Assembly (NCBI GenBank): GCA_905215125.1
Contig: CAJMOV010000005.1
Location: forward strand, 1-20,935
Source: an uncultured bacterium
Lineage (GTDB): Bacteria > Bacillota > Clostridia > Oscillospirales > Butyricicoccaceae
Length of the DNA: 20,935 nucleotides
Direction of reading: 5' to 3'
Of the stretch, positions 1 through 5,775 are shown piece after piece. Both the position numbers and the translations under genes were made by a program. The notes beneath the pieces are model-generated. The model did no database searches. It was not told the DNA's origin and was given only the letters and a program-made list of their open reading frames with translations. Every line of letters starts with the position of its first letter. Positions within the stretch are counted from its first letter, which is position 1.

Positions 1-32
1 GGTAAACATCACAAAAGGGGCTGGTCATTATT

Positions 33-917
33 GTGCTGATTGCCATAAAACGCCGTAAGCTGCGGCGGGCGCTGTCCGGCGCGCTGCTTGCCGCCGTGCT
101 GATCGGCTTGCCGTTTTTCCCCCTGCCCCCGCGCGACGCGCCCGTCATGGCCCCGGCCGAAGCCCAGGGTACCCCCCTGCCGGCCGTTATGTACCACAGC
201 CTGCTGCGCGATCCGGCTCTGGCCGGTCCCTATGTGCTCTCGCCCGACGTGCTGGAAAGCGACATCCTTTACCTGAAACAAAAGGGATATGAGCCTATCA
301 CCATGTCCCAGGCCATCGACTACGTCCTTGGCGGCGGTGCGCTGCCGGAAAAGCCGGTGCTGCTGACGCTGGACGACGGCAACGTCAATAACCTTTTGTA
401 TCTGCCCGACATCCTGGAGCGCACCGACGCCTGCGCCGTCGTATCCATCGTAGGCCAATACGCACAGCAATTTACCGACACGCCTGATCCAAACCCCAGC
501 TATGGCTATATGAACTGGCAGGAAATTTCTGAGCTTGCAGGCTCGGGGCGCGTAGAGATCGGGAACCACTCCTACGGCTTTCACGCCCAGTCGCCCCGGC
601 GGGGCTCAACTAAAATGGAGGGCGAAACAGCTGAGCAATACCGCGCCGCGCTGACGCAGGACGCGCAGCGCCTTCAGGACGCGCTGACAGCCAACTGCGG
701 CATCACCCCCCGGGTTTACACCTATCCTTACGGCCAAATCACCGACGGCGCCGACGATATCCTGCAGGATATGGGCTTTGCTGCAACGCTGTCCTGCTAT
801 GAACGGGTTACCGTCCTGGTGCCCGGGGATGCCTCCACCCTTTTTTCCATTGGGCGATATAACAGGCCAAGCGGTATTTCCAGCGCTGATTTTTTCCAAA
901 AGATGGGCATTTCATGA
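33..917 (+). CDS. Membrane-anchored polysaccharide deacetylase (NodB-like)
   Basis: Predicted carbohydrate esterase of the NodB/polysaccharide deacetylase family, which removes N- or O-acetyl groups from cell-wall glycans outside the membrane. Residues 1-12 are basic and about 13-31 are hydrophobic, giving a signal anchor. The catalytic domain covers about 48-290. Motif 1 is LTLDDG (111-116, Asp114/Asp115), where the family usually has Phe before DDG. Motif 2 is NHSYGFH (178-184), with the two metal-binding His residues 179 and 184. Motif 3 is TYPYG (230-234). All metal and base residues are present, so it is probably active. The start is GTG, chosen because an AAAAGGGG ribosome site lies at 13-20 and an in-frame stop lies at 3-5. 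It appears complete and stands alone on this side; the exact glycan substrate cannot be read from the sequence. Confidence 0.88.
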   Translation: MLIAIKRRKLRRALSGALLAAVLIGLPFFPLPPRDAPVMAPAEAQGTPLPAVMYHSLLRDPALAGPYVLSPDVLESDILYLKQKGYEPITMSQAIDYVLGGGALPEKPVLLTLDDGNVNNLLYLPDILERTDACAVVSIVGQYAQQFTDTPDPNPSYGYMNWQEISELAGSGRVEIGNHSYGFHAQSPRRGSTKMEGETAEQYRAALTQDAQRLQDALTANCGITPRVYTYPYGQITDGADDILQDMGFAATLSCYERVTVLVPGDASTLFSIGRYNRPSGISSADFFQKMGIS

Positions 918-957
918 ATATTTTTCACAGTTAATGGTTTTTTTACATCTTTCCCTC

Positions 958-986
958 TTTACAAGGCCGTCGGATTATGGTATATT
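958..986 (+). promoter_or_regulatory. Sigma-A promoter with extended -10
   Basis: TTTACA at 958-963, a 17-base spacer and TATATT at 981-986, preceded by TGG (extended -10). It differs from consensus by one base in each hexamer. No gene starts downstream before the intrinsic terminator at 1069-1098, so it most likely drives a short RNA. Confidence 0.6.
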
Positions 987-992
987 AAATAC

Positions 993-1098
993 AGGTTAAT
1001 GTTTTGAACTTTCTTTTGCTTTACACTTTTTCACATACACACCTCCCTTCTGTGGCTTGTCTGCAGACAAAAAAGCGCAACAGTTGTTGCGCTTTTTT
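993..1098 (+). ncRNA. Candidate small regulatory RNA, about 106 nt
   Basis: The span runs from the expected transcription start (about 7 bases after the -10 box) to the end of a T-tract. It holds no plausible reading frame: the only in-frame ATG is followed at once by a stop, and the long TTG frame runs through the terminator. The 5' half is U-rich with few G residues. An unpaired-looking CCTCCC tract lies at 1042-1047, complementary to Shine-Dalgarno sequence. A small palindromic hairpin (TTGTC-TGCA-GACAA, 1057-1070) comes next and then the terminator hairpin. That layout is typical of C-rich Gram-positive small RNAs that pair with ribosome binding sites. The function is inferred only. Confidence 0.4.
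1069..1098. terminator. Bidirectional intrinsic terminator
   Basis: The stem GCGCAAC/GTTGCGC (1075-1081 with 1086-1092) has a 4-base loop. It is flanked by six A before and six T after, so it can act on both strands. It ends the candidate small RNA on + and backs up the rubredoxin terminator on -. Confidence 0.8.
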
Positions 1099-1220
1099 GT
1101 TTACCTGTCTCTTTTTTTACGATTTTTTGTATATATTCATTTTTCTATTCATTTCTTCGTGTACTGTTCCAGTCAGTGCAGGCTGTATATCAACTGTATA
1201 GGGCAAAATAAACAAAAAGA
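1099..1220. other. AT-rich non-coding spacer
   Basis: This is a T-rich stretch between two terminators. I see no gene, convincing promoter or repeat in it. Together with the small-RNA unit it fills the gap between the deacetylase and rubredoxin. Confidence 0.5.
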
Positions 1221-1250
1221 GCAGGCCGGAAAGAAGCATCCGGCCTGCCT
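1209..1250 (-). terminator. Rubredoxin terminator
   Basis: A ten-base-pair stem GCAGGCCGGA/TCCGGCCTGC (1221-1230 with 1239-1248) is followed on the minus strand by a T-rich run (positions 1209-1220). It lies just past the rubredoxin stop codon. Confidence 0.8.
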
Positions 1251-1265
1251 TTCTTTACTCTGCGA

Positions 1266-1421
1266 TCAGATCTCGGTAAAGGCATCCTTGGTCAACCCGC
1301 AGATGGGGCAGACAAAATCATCCGGCACATCAGCCCAGGCAGTGCCAGGGGCAATGCCGTGATCGGGGTCGCCAGCCTGCTCGTCATACACATACCCGCA
1401 GGGGCACTCGTACTTTTTCAT
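1266..1421 (-). CDS. Rubredoxin with a shortened first iron knuckle (CxC)
   Basis: A 51-residue one-iron electron carrier, cytoplasmic, normally passing electrons to oxygen- or peroxide-reducing enzymes in anaerobes. The second knuckle is CPICG (residues 38-42), and the family core GYVYD, GDPD, GIAPGT and PDDFVCP is intact. The first knuckle reads ECPCGY (Cys6 and Cys8) with one residue between the cysteines, where classical rubredoxin has two (CxxCG). I read the bases twice and the spacing is as stated. An AGGAGG ribosome site lies 8 bases before ATG, a sigma-A promoter lies upstream and a terminator follows, so it is a single-gene unit. It is too short for most gene finders. The family call is firm; whether iron binding is normal is uncertain. 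Confidence 0.9.
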   Translation of the reverse strand: MKKYECPCGYVYDEQAGDPDHGIAPGTAWADVPDDFVCPICGLTKDAFTEI

Positions 1422-1510
1422 GTCATTTTCCTCCTTTGGGGGACATCCCCGTTTTTATTTTTTCCAGCTCATAAACAAATGATGCCGCAATCGGCCGTCA
1501 TTTCCTTTAT

Positions 1511-1539
1511 TGTATACCCATACCAGGGCTGTTTGTCAA
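1511..1539 (-). promoter_or_regulatory. Rubredoxin promoter (sigma-A)
   Basis: On the minus strand TTGACA (1534-1539, perfect -35), a 17-base spacer and TATACA (1511-1516); TACAAT overlapping it at 1509-1514 is an alternative -10. The leader would be about 80 bases. Confidence 0.65.
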
Positions 1540-1542
1540 GAG

Positions 1543-1568
1543 AAAAAGGCCGGACAGCCGGCCTTTTT
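1543..1568. terminator. Terminator after proS (bidirectional)
   Basis: GGCCGG-ACAG-CCGGCC (1548-1553 with 1558-1563) is flanked by an A-run before and five T after. On the minus strand it ends proS, 11 bases past its stop codon, just upstream of the rubredoxin promoter. Confidence 0.8.
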
Positions 1569-1578
1569 GCAATAAGCG

Positions 1579-3018
1579 TCAATATGCGATGCCGAAAATG
1601 ACCATCTTGCTCGCCGGCTTGCCGCAGACAGGGCAGACATCGCCGACATGCTCCTGTTCAAACGGGATGCAGCGGGAGGGCATACCGGTCAGCTCCTTGA
1701 TGGCCTCCTCGCACTTTTCATCGCCGCACCACATGGCCTTGACAAAACGGGGGCGCCCCTCCAGCGCCTTTTTCATCTCGTCGATGGTACGGGCGCTGAC
1801 GATGTTGCCGTCAAGGTTGTCCTTGGCCTTTTGGTAGATGGCGGCGGCAAAGTCGTCCAGCATGGCGGAAATGGTCTGGGGCAGGCTGTCAAGCGACGCC
1901 GTCGTCTTTTCGCGCGTATCGCGGCGCACCAGGACGCAGACGTTGTTTTCTATGTCTCTCGGCCCGATTTCCAGGCGGACAGGCACGCCGCGCATCTCAT
2001 ATTCGGCGAACTTCCAGCCCGGGCTTTGCTCGCTGTCGTCCAGCTTGACGCGCAGGCCGGCCGCGCGCAGGGACGCGGCGATTTCGCCCGCCTTTTCGAG
2101 CACGCCCGGCTTGTGCTGGGCGACGGGGACAACGGCGACCTGAATGGGGGCGACGGCGGGCGGCAGCACCAGCCCTTCATTGTCGCCATGGGTCATGATG
2201 ATGCCGCCGATCAGGCGGGTGGAAATACCCCACGACGTCTGGTGGACATAGGCTAAATTGTTATCCTTATCGGTGAACTGGATGCCGAAAGCCCTGGCAA
2301 AGCCCTGGCCAAAGTAATGGCTGGTGCCGCTTTGCAGCGCCTTGCCGTCGTGCATCATGGCTTCAATGGTGTAGGTTTCCTCAGCCCCGGCGAACTTTTC
2401 CCGGTCGGTCTTGCGGCCCTTGATGACAGGGATGCAGAGATATTTCTCACACAGCTCCGCGTAGCAGTCCAGGATGTCGAGCGTCTCGCGGCGCGCTTCC
2501 TCCTCAGTGGCGTGGATGGTGTGCCCTTCCTGCCACAAAAACTCGCGCGAACGCAGGAAGGGCCGCGTCGTCTTTTCCCAGCGCACAACGCTGCACCACT
2601 GGTTGTACAGCTTGGGCAGGTCGCGCCACGACTGGACGACGTGGGCGTAATGCTCGCAGAACAGCGTTTCCGAAGTCGGGCGGACGCAGAGACGCTCCTC
2701 CAGCTTTTCGCTGCCTCCGTGGGTGACCCAGGCGACCTCGGGCGCGAAGCCTTCGACGTGATCCTTTTCCTTTTGCAGCAGCGACTCGGGGATGAACATG
2801 GGCATGGCGACGTTTTCATGCCCGCGGGCCTTGATCATCCCGTCAAAAATCTTCTGGATATTTTCCCAGATGGCATAGGCGTAGGGCCGAATGACCACGC
2901 AGCCGCGGACGCTGGAATAGTCGATCATCTCCGCCTTTTTTACAATATCGGTATACCACTGCGCGAAATCCTGATCCATCGGCGTAATCGCGCGGACAAG
3001 CTTCTTGTTGTCTGCCAT
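1579..3018 (-). CDS. proS: Prolyl-tRNA synthetase, archaeal/eukaryotic-like short type
   Basis: This class II aminoacyl-tRNA synthetase charges tRNA-Pro in the cytoplasm. It has 479 residues from the chosen ATG, the size of the type that lacks the editing insertion found in E. coli-like ProRS. The catalytic core covers about 1-280, with motif 2 around the TRPFLRSREFLWQEGH segment and motif 3 around THGDNEGLVLPP. The anticodon-binding domain follows at about 290-400. The C-terminal domain carries a cysteine cluster (CGDEKC and CPVCG) and ends in the Tyr typical of this type. The start at 3018 is chosen because AAGGGGTGG sits just ahead of it; a GTG three codons upstream overlaps that site. It is a single-gene unit with no T-box motif in its leader, unlike thrS in this window. 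Confidence 0.95.
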   Translation of the reverse strand: MADNKKLVRAITPMDQDFAQWYTDIVKKAEMIDYSSVRGCVVIRPYAYAIWENIQKIFDGMIKARGHENVAMPMFIPESLLQKEKDHVEGFAPEVAWVTHGGSEKLEERLCVRPTSETLFCEHYAHVVQSWRDLPKLYNQWCSVVRWEKTTRPFLRSREFLWQEGHTIHATEEEARRETLDILDCYAELCEKYLCIPVIKGRKTDREKFAGAEETYTIEAMMHDGKALQSGTSHYFGQGFARAFGIQFTDKDNNLAYVHQTSWGISTRLIGGIIMTHGDNEGLVLPPAVAPIQVAVVPVAQHKPGVLEKAGEIAASLRAAGLRVKLDDSEQSPGWKFAEYEMRGVPVRLEIGPRDIENNVCVLVRRDTREKTTASLDSLPQTISAMLDDFAAAIYQKAKDNLDGNIVSARTIDEMKKALEGRPRFVKAMWCGDEKCEEAIKELTGMPSRCIPFEQEHVGDVCPVCGKPASKMVIFGIAY

Positions 3019-3043
3019 AGTTTCCACCCCTTAAAATATTTCA

Positions 3044-3081
3044 GCCTGGCGCGGGCGGCGCCGGCAAAGCCGCCGTCAGGC
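3044..3081 (-). other. GC-rich hairpin in the proS leader
   Basis: Two nested arms pair: GCCTG (3044-3048) with CAGGC (3077-3081), and GGCGGC (3054-3059) with GCCGCC (3069-3074). It lies between the secG terminator and the proS ribosome site. It has no T-tract, so it is not an intrinsic terminator. A role in proS control is possible but unproven. Confidence 0.35.
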
Positions 3082-3094
3082 GCGCGTCATTGCG

Positions 3095-3121
3095 AAAAAA
3101 GGCATGCCGAAGCATGCCTTT
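3095..3121 (-). terminator. secG terminator
   Basis: On the minus strand AAAGGCATGC, a TTCG tetraloop and GCATGCCTTTTTT. The stem pairs 3101-3107 with 3112-3118 and is followed by a T-run. It lies 16 bases after the secG stop. Confidence 0.85.
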
Positions 3122-3136
3122 ACAGTCCACCGGAGC

Positions 3137-3364
3137 TTACAGAATCGCCAGCACAAAGGTCAGAATAATAAAGACGATGGCGCAAATGGCAGTCAGCTTT
3201 TCCAGCTTGGCGTCCAGCGAGCGCGCCTTGTTTTTGCCGAAAAAGGTGTCGGCAAAGCCGTCAATCGATCCGGAAAGGCCGGCTGATTTGCCCGACTGAA
3301 GCAAAACAGTGGCGATCAGGATGAGAGAAATAATAACCTGTACGACAGTGAGCGCGGTTTCCAT
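3137..3364 (-). CDS. secG: Preprotein translocase subunit SecG
   Basis: A small subunit of the SecYEG protein-export channel in the cytoplasmic membrane. The 75 residues form two membrane helices (about 3-21 and 54-74) joined by a cytoplasmic loop. The loop carries the family signature LLQSGKSAGLSGSI followed by FFGKNKA. The ATG at 3364 is preferred: it gives the normal SecG N-terminus (METALTVVQ) with a GGGGG ribosome site ahead, while the longer open frame adds a polar tail foreign to the family. It has its own promoter and terminator. The usual firmicute neighbours rnr and smpB are absent. Confidence 0.93.
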   Translation of the reverse strand: METALTVVQVIISLILIATVLLQSGKSAGLSGSIDGFADTFFGKNKARSLDAKLEKLTAICAIVFIILTFVLAIL

Positions 3365-3460
3365 GATGTCAAACCCCCAGAATATCAAATGCCGCCGGCC
3401 GGCGGCCCTTGTTTTTCTCATTCATTCCCGCATAATCGTCCTGCGGGTACAGCAACACAT

Positions 3461-3489
3461 AGTATACCATACCCTGTCCGCAGATGCAA
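3461..3489 (-). promoter_or_regulatory. secG promoter (sigma-A)
   Basis: On the minus strand TTGCAT (3484-3489), a 17-base spacer and TATACT (3461-3466). The leader to secG is about 90 bases. Confidence 0.6.
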
Positions 3490-3539
3490 GATTTTTTTAC
3501 TAAAAAACTGCAAGGGCCTGTATTTGCTTGGCTTACGCG

Positions 3540-3569
3540 AAAGCAGCCGCCCTGTGGGGCGGCTGCTTT
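3540..3569 (-). terminator. Hairpin terminator after the transketolase operon
   Basis: Thirteen base pairs (AAAGCAGCCGCCC, 3540-3552, with 3557-3569) surround a 4-base loop, 7 bases past the stop of the transketolase C-terminal subunit. The T-tract is only three bases, so termination may be partial. Confidence 0.6.
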
Positions 3570-3575
3570 GATGGC

Positions 3576-4541
3576 TTATTTCCGGGCGACAGCCCTCTGG
3601 GCGGCGCGCTCGATGGCCGCGGCCGTCAGGTCGAAGCGTTCACGCAGGAAGGCTTCGGTCCCGACCTCGCCAAACTGGTCGTAAATGCCGACCATTTCGA
3701 CGGGGGCAGGGGTGTTTTTTGCCAGCGACGACGCGACGGCTGAACCCAGCCCGCCGACGACGTTGTGGTTTTCCGCCGTGACAAAGCAGCGGCACTTGCC
3801 CGCGTACTCCTTCAGCGTCTCGTCGTCCATCGGCTTCCAGGTAAAGGCGTTGAGCACGGCGGCGGAAACGCCCTGCGCCTGCAGGGCTTCGGCGGCCCTG
3901 AGCGCCTCGGCCACCATGATGCCGGACGCGACGATGCAGACGTCCGTACCGTCGCGCAGGCGCGCCATTTTGCCGATTTCAAAGGCGCTGCCCTTTTCGT
4001 AAACGCCGACAGCCAGCTTGCGCAGCATACGGATATAATAGACGCCGTAGGCGTTTTGCAGCTCTCGGATCAGCCATTCCAGCTGGACGCTGTCGCACGG
4101 CTCAACCAGCTTGATGTCCGGGATGGACATGAGCGTCCCCATGTCCTCAAAGGGCATATGGGTGCCGCCGTTGTAGGCTGCTGTGACGCCAGGATCGGTA
4201 CCCAGGATACGGACGTTGAGCTTGGGATAGCAGCAGGAAATAAAGATCTGGTCGACGCAGCGGCGGGACGCGAAGGGTCCGAAAGAGTGGGCGAAGGGCA
4301 CCATCCCGGCTGCCGAAAGCCCGGCGGCGACACCGATCATATTGTTTTCCTGGATACCGCAGTCAAAGGCACGCCCGGGAAACTCCTTAAAGAAGGGCTT
4401 GACGCCCGACGAGCCGACCAGGTCGGCGTCCAGCACGCAGATGCGCTTGTCGTCCCGCGCCAGCTCGCACAGGGTGCCGGCGTAGACAGCGCGCATTTCA
4501 ACCGTTTCCTTTTCAAAGGTCTTTTTCACCGTATAGCTCAT
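3576..4541 (-). CDS. Transketolase, C-terminal (pyrimidine-binding) subunit
   Basis: Second half of a split transketolase, 321 residues. Transketolase moves two-carbon units between sugar phosphates in the non-oxidative pentose phosphate pathway, using thiamine diphosphate. This half holds the pyrimidine-binding domain (about 15-180) with the cofactor-activating glutamate in CGIQENNM (Glu65), the GPFASRR segment, and the C-terminal transketolase domain (about 190-310) with TAENHNVVGGLG. The start at 4541 follows a GGGGGAG ribosome site and lies 3 bases after the stop of the N-terminal subunit, so the two are co-translated. The split form is common in Clostridia. It could act on other substrates such as DXP-like ketols, but the paired subunits make transketolase the best call. 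Confidence 0.93.
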   Translation of the reverse strand: MSYTVKKTFEKETVEMRAVYAGTLCELARDDKRICVLDADLVGSSGVKPFFKEFPGRAFDCGIQENNMIGVAAGLSAAGMVPFAHSFGPFASRRCVDQIFISCCYPKLNVRILGTDPGVTAAYNGGTHMPFEDMGTLMSIPDIKLVEPCDSVQLEWLIRELQNAYGVYYIRMLRKLAVGVYEKGSAFEIGKMARLRDGTDVCIVASGIMVAEALRAAEALQAQGVSAAVLNAFTWKPMDDETLKEYAGKCRCFVTAENHNVVGGLGSAVASSLAKNTPAPVEMVGIYDQFGEVGTEAFLRERFDLTAAAIERAAQRAVARK

Positions 4542-4544
4542 GTT

Positions 4545-5384
4545 TTACTCCCCCTTCACTTGTGCCAGCACGGCCTCGGCCTTTTGCACGGAAGGCGCGA
4601 ATTCTTCCGCCGTAAAGGCGATGTGGTGGTTGGGGAACCTGCCCATGGCAAACTCGCAGCCGTTTCCCTTGACGGTATCGAGGATGATCATCACCGGCTT
4701 GTCCTTCTGCTGCTTGCCGGCGTGGATGGCGTCCAGAATGGCGTCGACGTTATGGCCGTCGACCTTGCATGTCAGCCAGCCGAAGCTCTCGAACTTTTTG
4801 ACCATGTCGCCCATGTGCATGACGTCGTCGCAGCTGCCGTCAAGCTGCTGTTTGTTAAGGTCGACAAAGGCGATGAGGTTGCACAGCTTAAAGTGGGCGG
4901 CGAACATGGCGCCCTCCCACACCTGGCCTTCGTTGCACTCACCGTCGCCCAGGACGAGGTAGGTGTAAGCGTCCCGCCCCAGCGCGCGATTGCCGAGCGC
5001 CAGACCGCAGGCCAGCGAAATGCCCTGTCCCAGAGAGCCCGTCGTCATGTCGACGCCGGGGGTCTTAAGCCGGTCGCAGTGGCTGGGCAGACTGGTGCCG
5101 CCCTGGTTAAGGGTCTTGAGCACGTCAAGGGGGAAGTAGCCCTTAAGGGCCAGCGTCGCATATAGGGCCGGACCGGCGTGGCCCTTGGACATGACGAGCC
5201 GGTCGCGTTCTTCCCAGCCGGGATTCTTCGGATCGATACGCATTTCGCCGCCGTACAGCACGGCCAGCGTTTCAATAATGGACATGGCGCCGCCGACGTG
5301 GCCGAAGCCGAGGGCGGCAAATTCCTTGAGCGTCTCTACTCGGATTTCCTCGGCAAAGACGCGCACTGCCTTGTTTTTTTCCAT
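4545..5384 (-). CDS. Transketolase, N-terminal (diphosphate-binding) subunit
   Basis: First half of the split transketolase, 279 residues. It carries the thiamine-diphosphate/metal-binding motif GDGECNEGQVWEG (146-158), the SKGHAGPALY segment (67-75) with its active-site histidine, and GSLGQGISLACGLA (117-129). It must pair with the subunit encoded 3 bases downstream. The start at 5384 is supported by AGGTG five bases ahead; an ATG five codons upstream (5399) has no better ribosome site. A promoter lies at 5435-5463. Confidence 0.93.
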   Translation of the reverse strand: MEKNKAVRVFAEEIRVETLKEFAALGFGHVGGAMSIIETLAVLYGGEMRIDPKNPGWEERDRLVMSKGHAGPALYATLALKGYFPLDVLKTLNQGGTSLPSHCDRLKTPGVDMTTGSLGQGISLACGLALGNRALGRDAYTYLVLGDGECNEGQVWEGAMFAAHFKLCNLIAFVDLNKQQLDGSCDDVMHMGDMVKKFESFGWLTCKVDGHNVDAILDAIHAGKQQKDKPVMIILDTVKGNGCEFAMGRFPNHHIAFTAEEFAPSVQKAEAVLAQVKGE

Positions 5385-5434
5385 GTTTACACCTGCCATT
5401 CCAAAGAGTAAGGGACAAGTTATTTTCTGCTTTT

Positions 5435-5463
5435 AGTGTACCAGAAATCGCCCCCGGTTGCAA
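5435..5463 (-). promoter_or_regulatory. Transketolase operon promoter (sigma-A)
   Basis: On the minus strand TTGCAA (5458-5463), a 17-base spacer and TACACT (5435-5440). It matches four of six bases in each box, with the right spacing and position. Confidence 0.5.
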
Positions 5464-5663
5464 GACGGGCGGCGTCACATGCGTGGGGGCCGAGTTGCCC
5501 ATCCTGGGCAGACAGCTATTCTTCCCTGACCCGCGCCGTCATCCTGGGTATACCGTCTACGTCCATCAGGACATTGAGCACATGCTGCAGGATAAAGGGC
5601 CGCCCGACGCATCAACGGAGGACAACCGCGATGAAAGGCGCCGAGCGAGACGCTTAACCCCCA
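5464..5663. other. Unassigned 200-bp stretch ahead of a + strand terminator
   Basis: No recognisable gene. A weak + promoter-like pair lies at 5495-5522 (TTGCCC, 16 bases, TATTCT). A GTG-started + frame from 5483 runs on past the terminator and into the collagen gene, so it is unlikely to be real as drawn. The stretch ends with a well-formed ribosome site plus an eight-codon mini-ORF and an intrinsic terminator (listed separately). It may be a small RNA, an attenuated leader or a decayed gene. Confidence 0.4.
5631..5657 (+). CDS. Possible eight-residue leader peptide
   Basis: An ATG reads MKGAERDA and stops. A strong GGAGG ribosome site lies at 5617-5621, nine bases ahead, and an intrinsic terminator begins seven bases after the stop. 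The arrangement resembles a translated leader. The peptide has no run of a single amino acid that would suggest classic attenuation. It may equally be chance. Confidence 0.25.
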   Translation: MKGAERDA

Positions 5664-5691
5664 AGAGGCCGCACTGCGCGGTCTCTTTTTT
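5664..5691 (+). terminator. Intrinsic terminator upstream of the collagen-like gene
   Basis: A nine-pair stem AGAGGCCGC/GCGGTCTCT (5664-5672 with 5678-5686, one G-T pair) with a 5-base loop and six T. Its T-run is only on the + side, so it serves + transcription, yet no clear + gene precedes it. Confidence 0.75.
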
Positions 5692-5719
5692 CGCGCTGTG
5701 TCGACCCCGGCCGGGCAGG

Positions 5720-5728
5720 CATAGGATG
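5720..5728 (+). promoter_or_regulatory. Possible sigma-E/K-like -10 element
   Basis: CATAGGATG resembles the CATAnnnTA -10 box of the mother-cell sporulation sigma factors, and an AC dinucleotide at 5704-5705 could be the -35. It fits a spore-surface protein downstream. The match is short and could be chance. Confidence 0.22.
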
Positions 5729-5775
5729 GTATGGGCAATCATGCGCCCCATCACACACAAAGGAGAATTGTGCTT

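Noticed and set aside
1004..1201. TTG-started + frame of 65 codons
   Set aside because: It reads straight through the intrinsic terminator at 1069-1098 and is T-rich with no ribosome site.
3765..5165. Long + strand open frame opposite the transketolase genes
   Set aside because: It is an antisense shadow of two convincing genes, with composition typical of a reversed GC-rich coding strand and no ribosome site.
3576..5384. Transketolase apparently broken into two genes
   Set aside because: Each half has its own ribosome site and start, ends at a domain border and keeps all catalytic residues. Split transketolase is normal in Clostridia, so this is not a frameshifted pseudogene.
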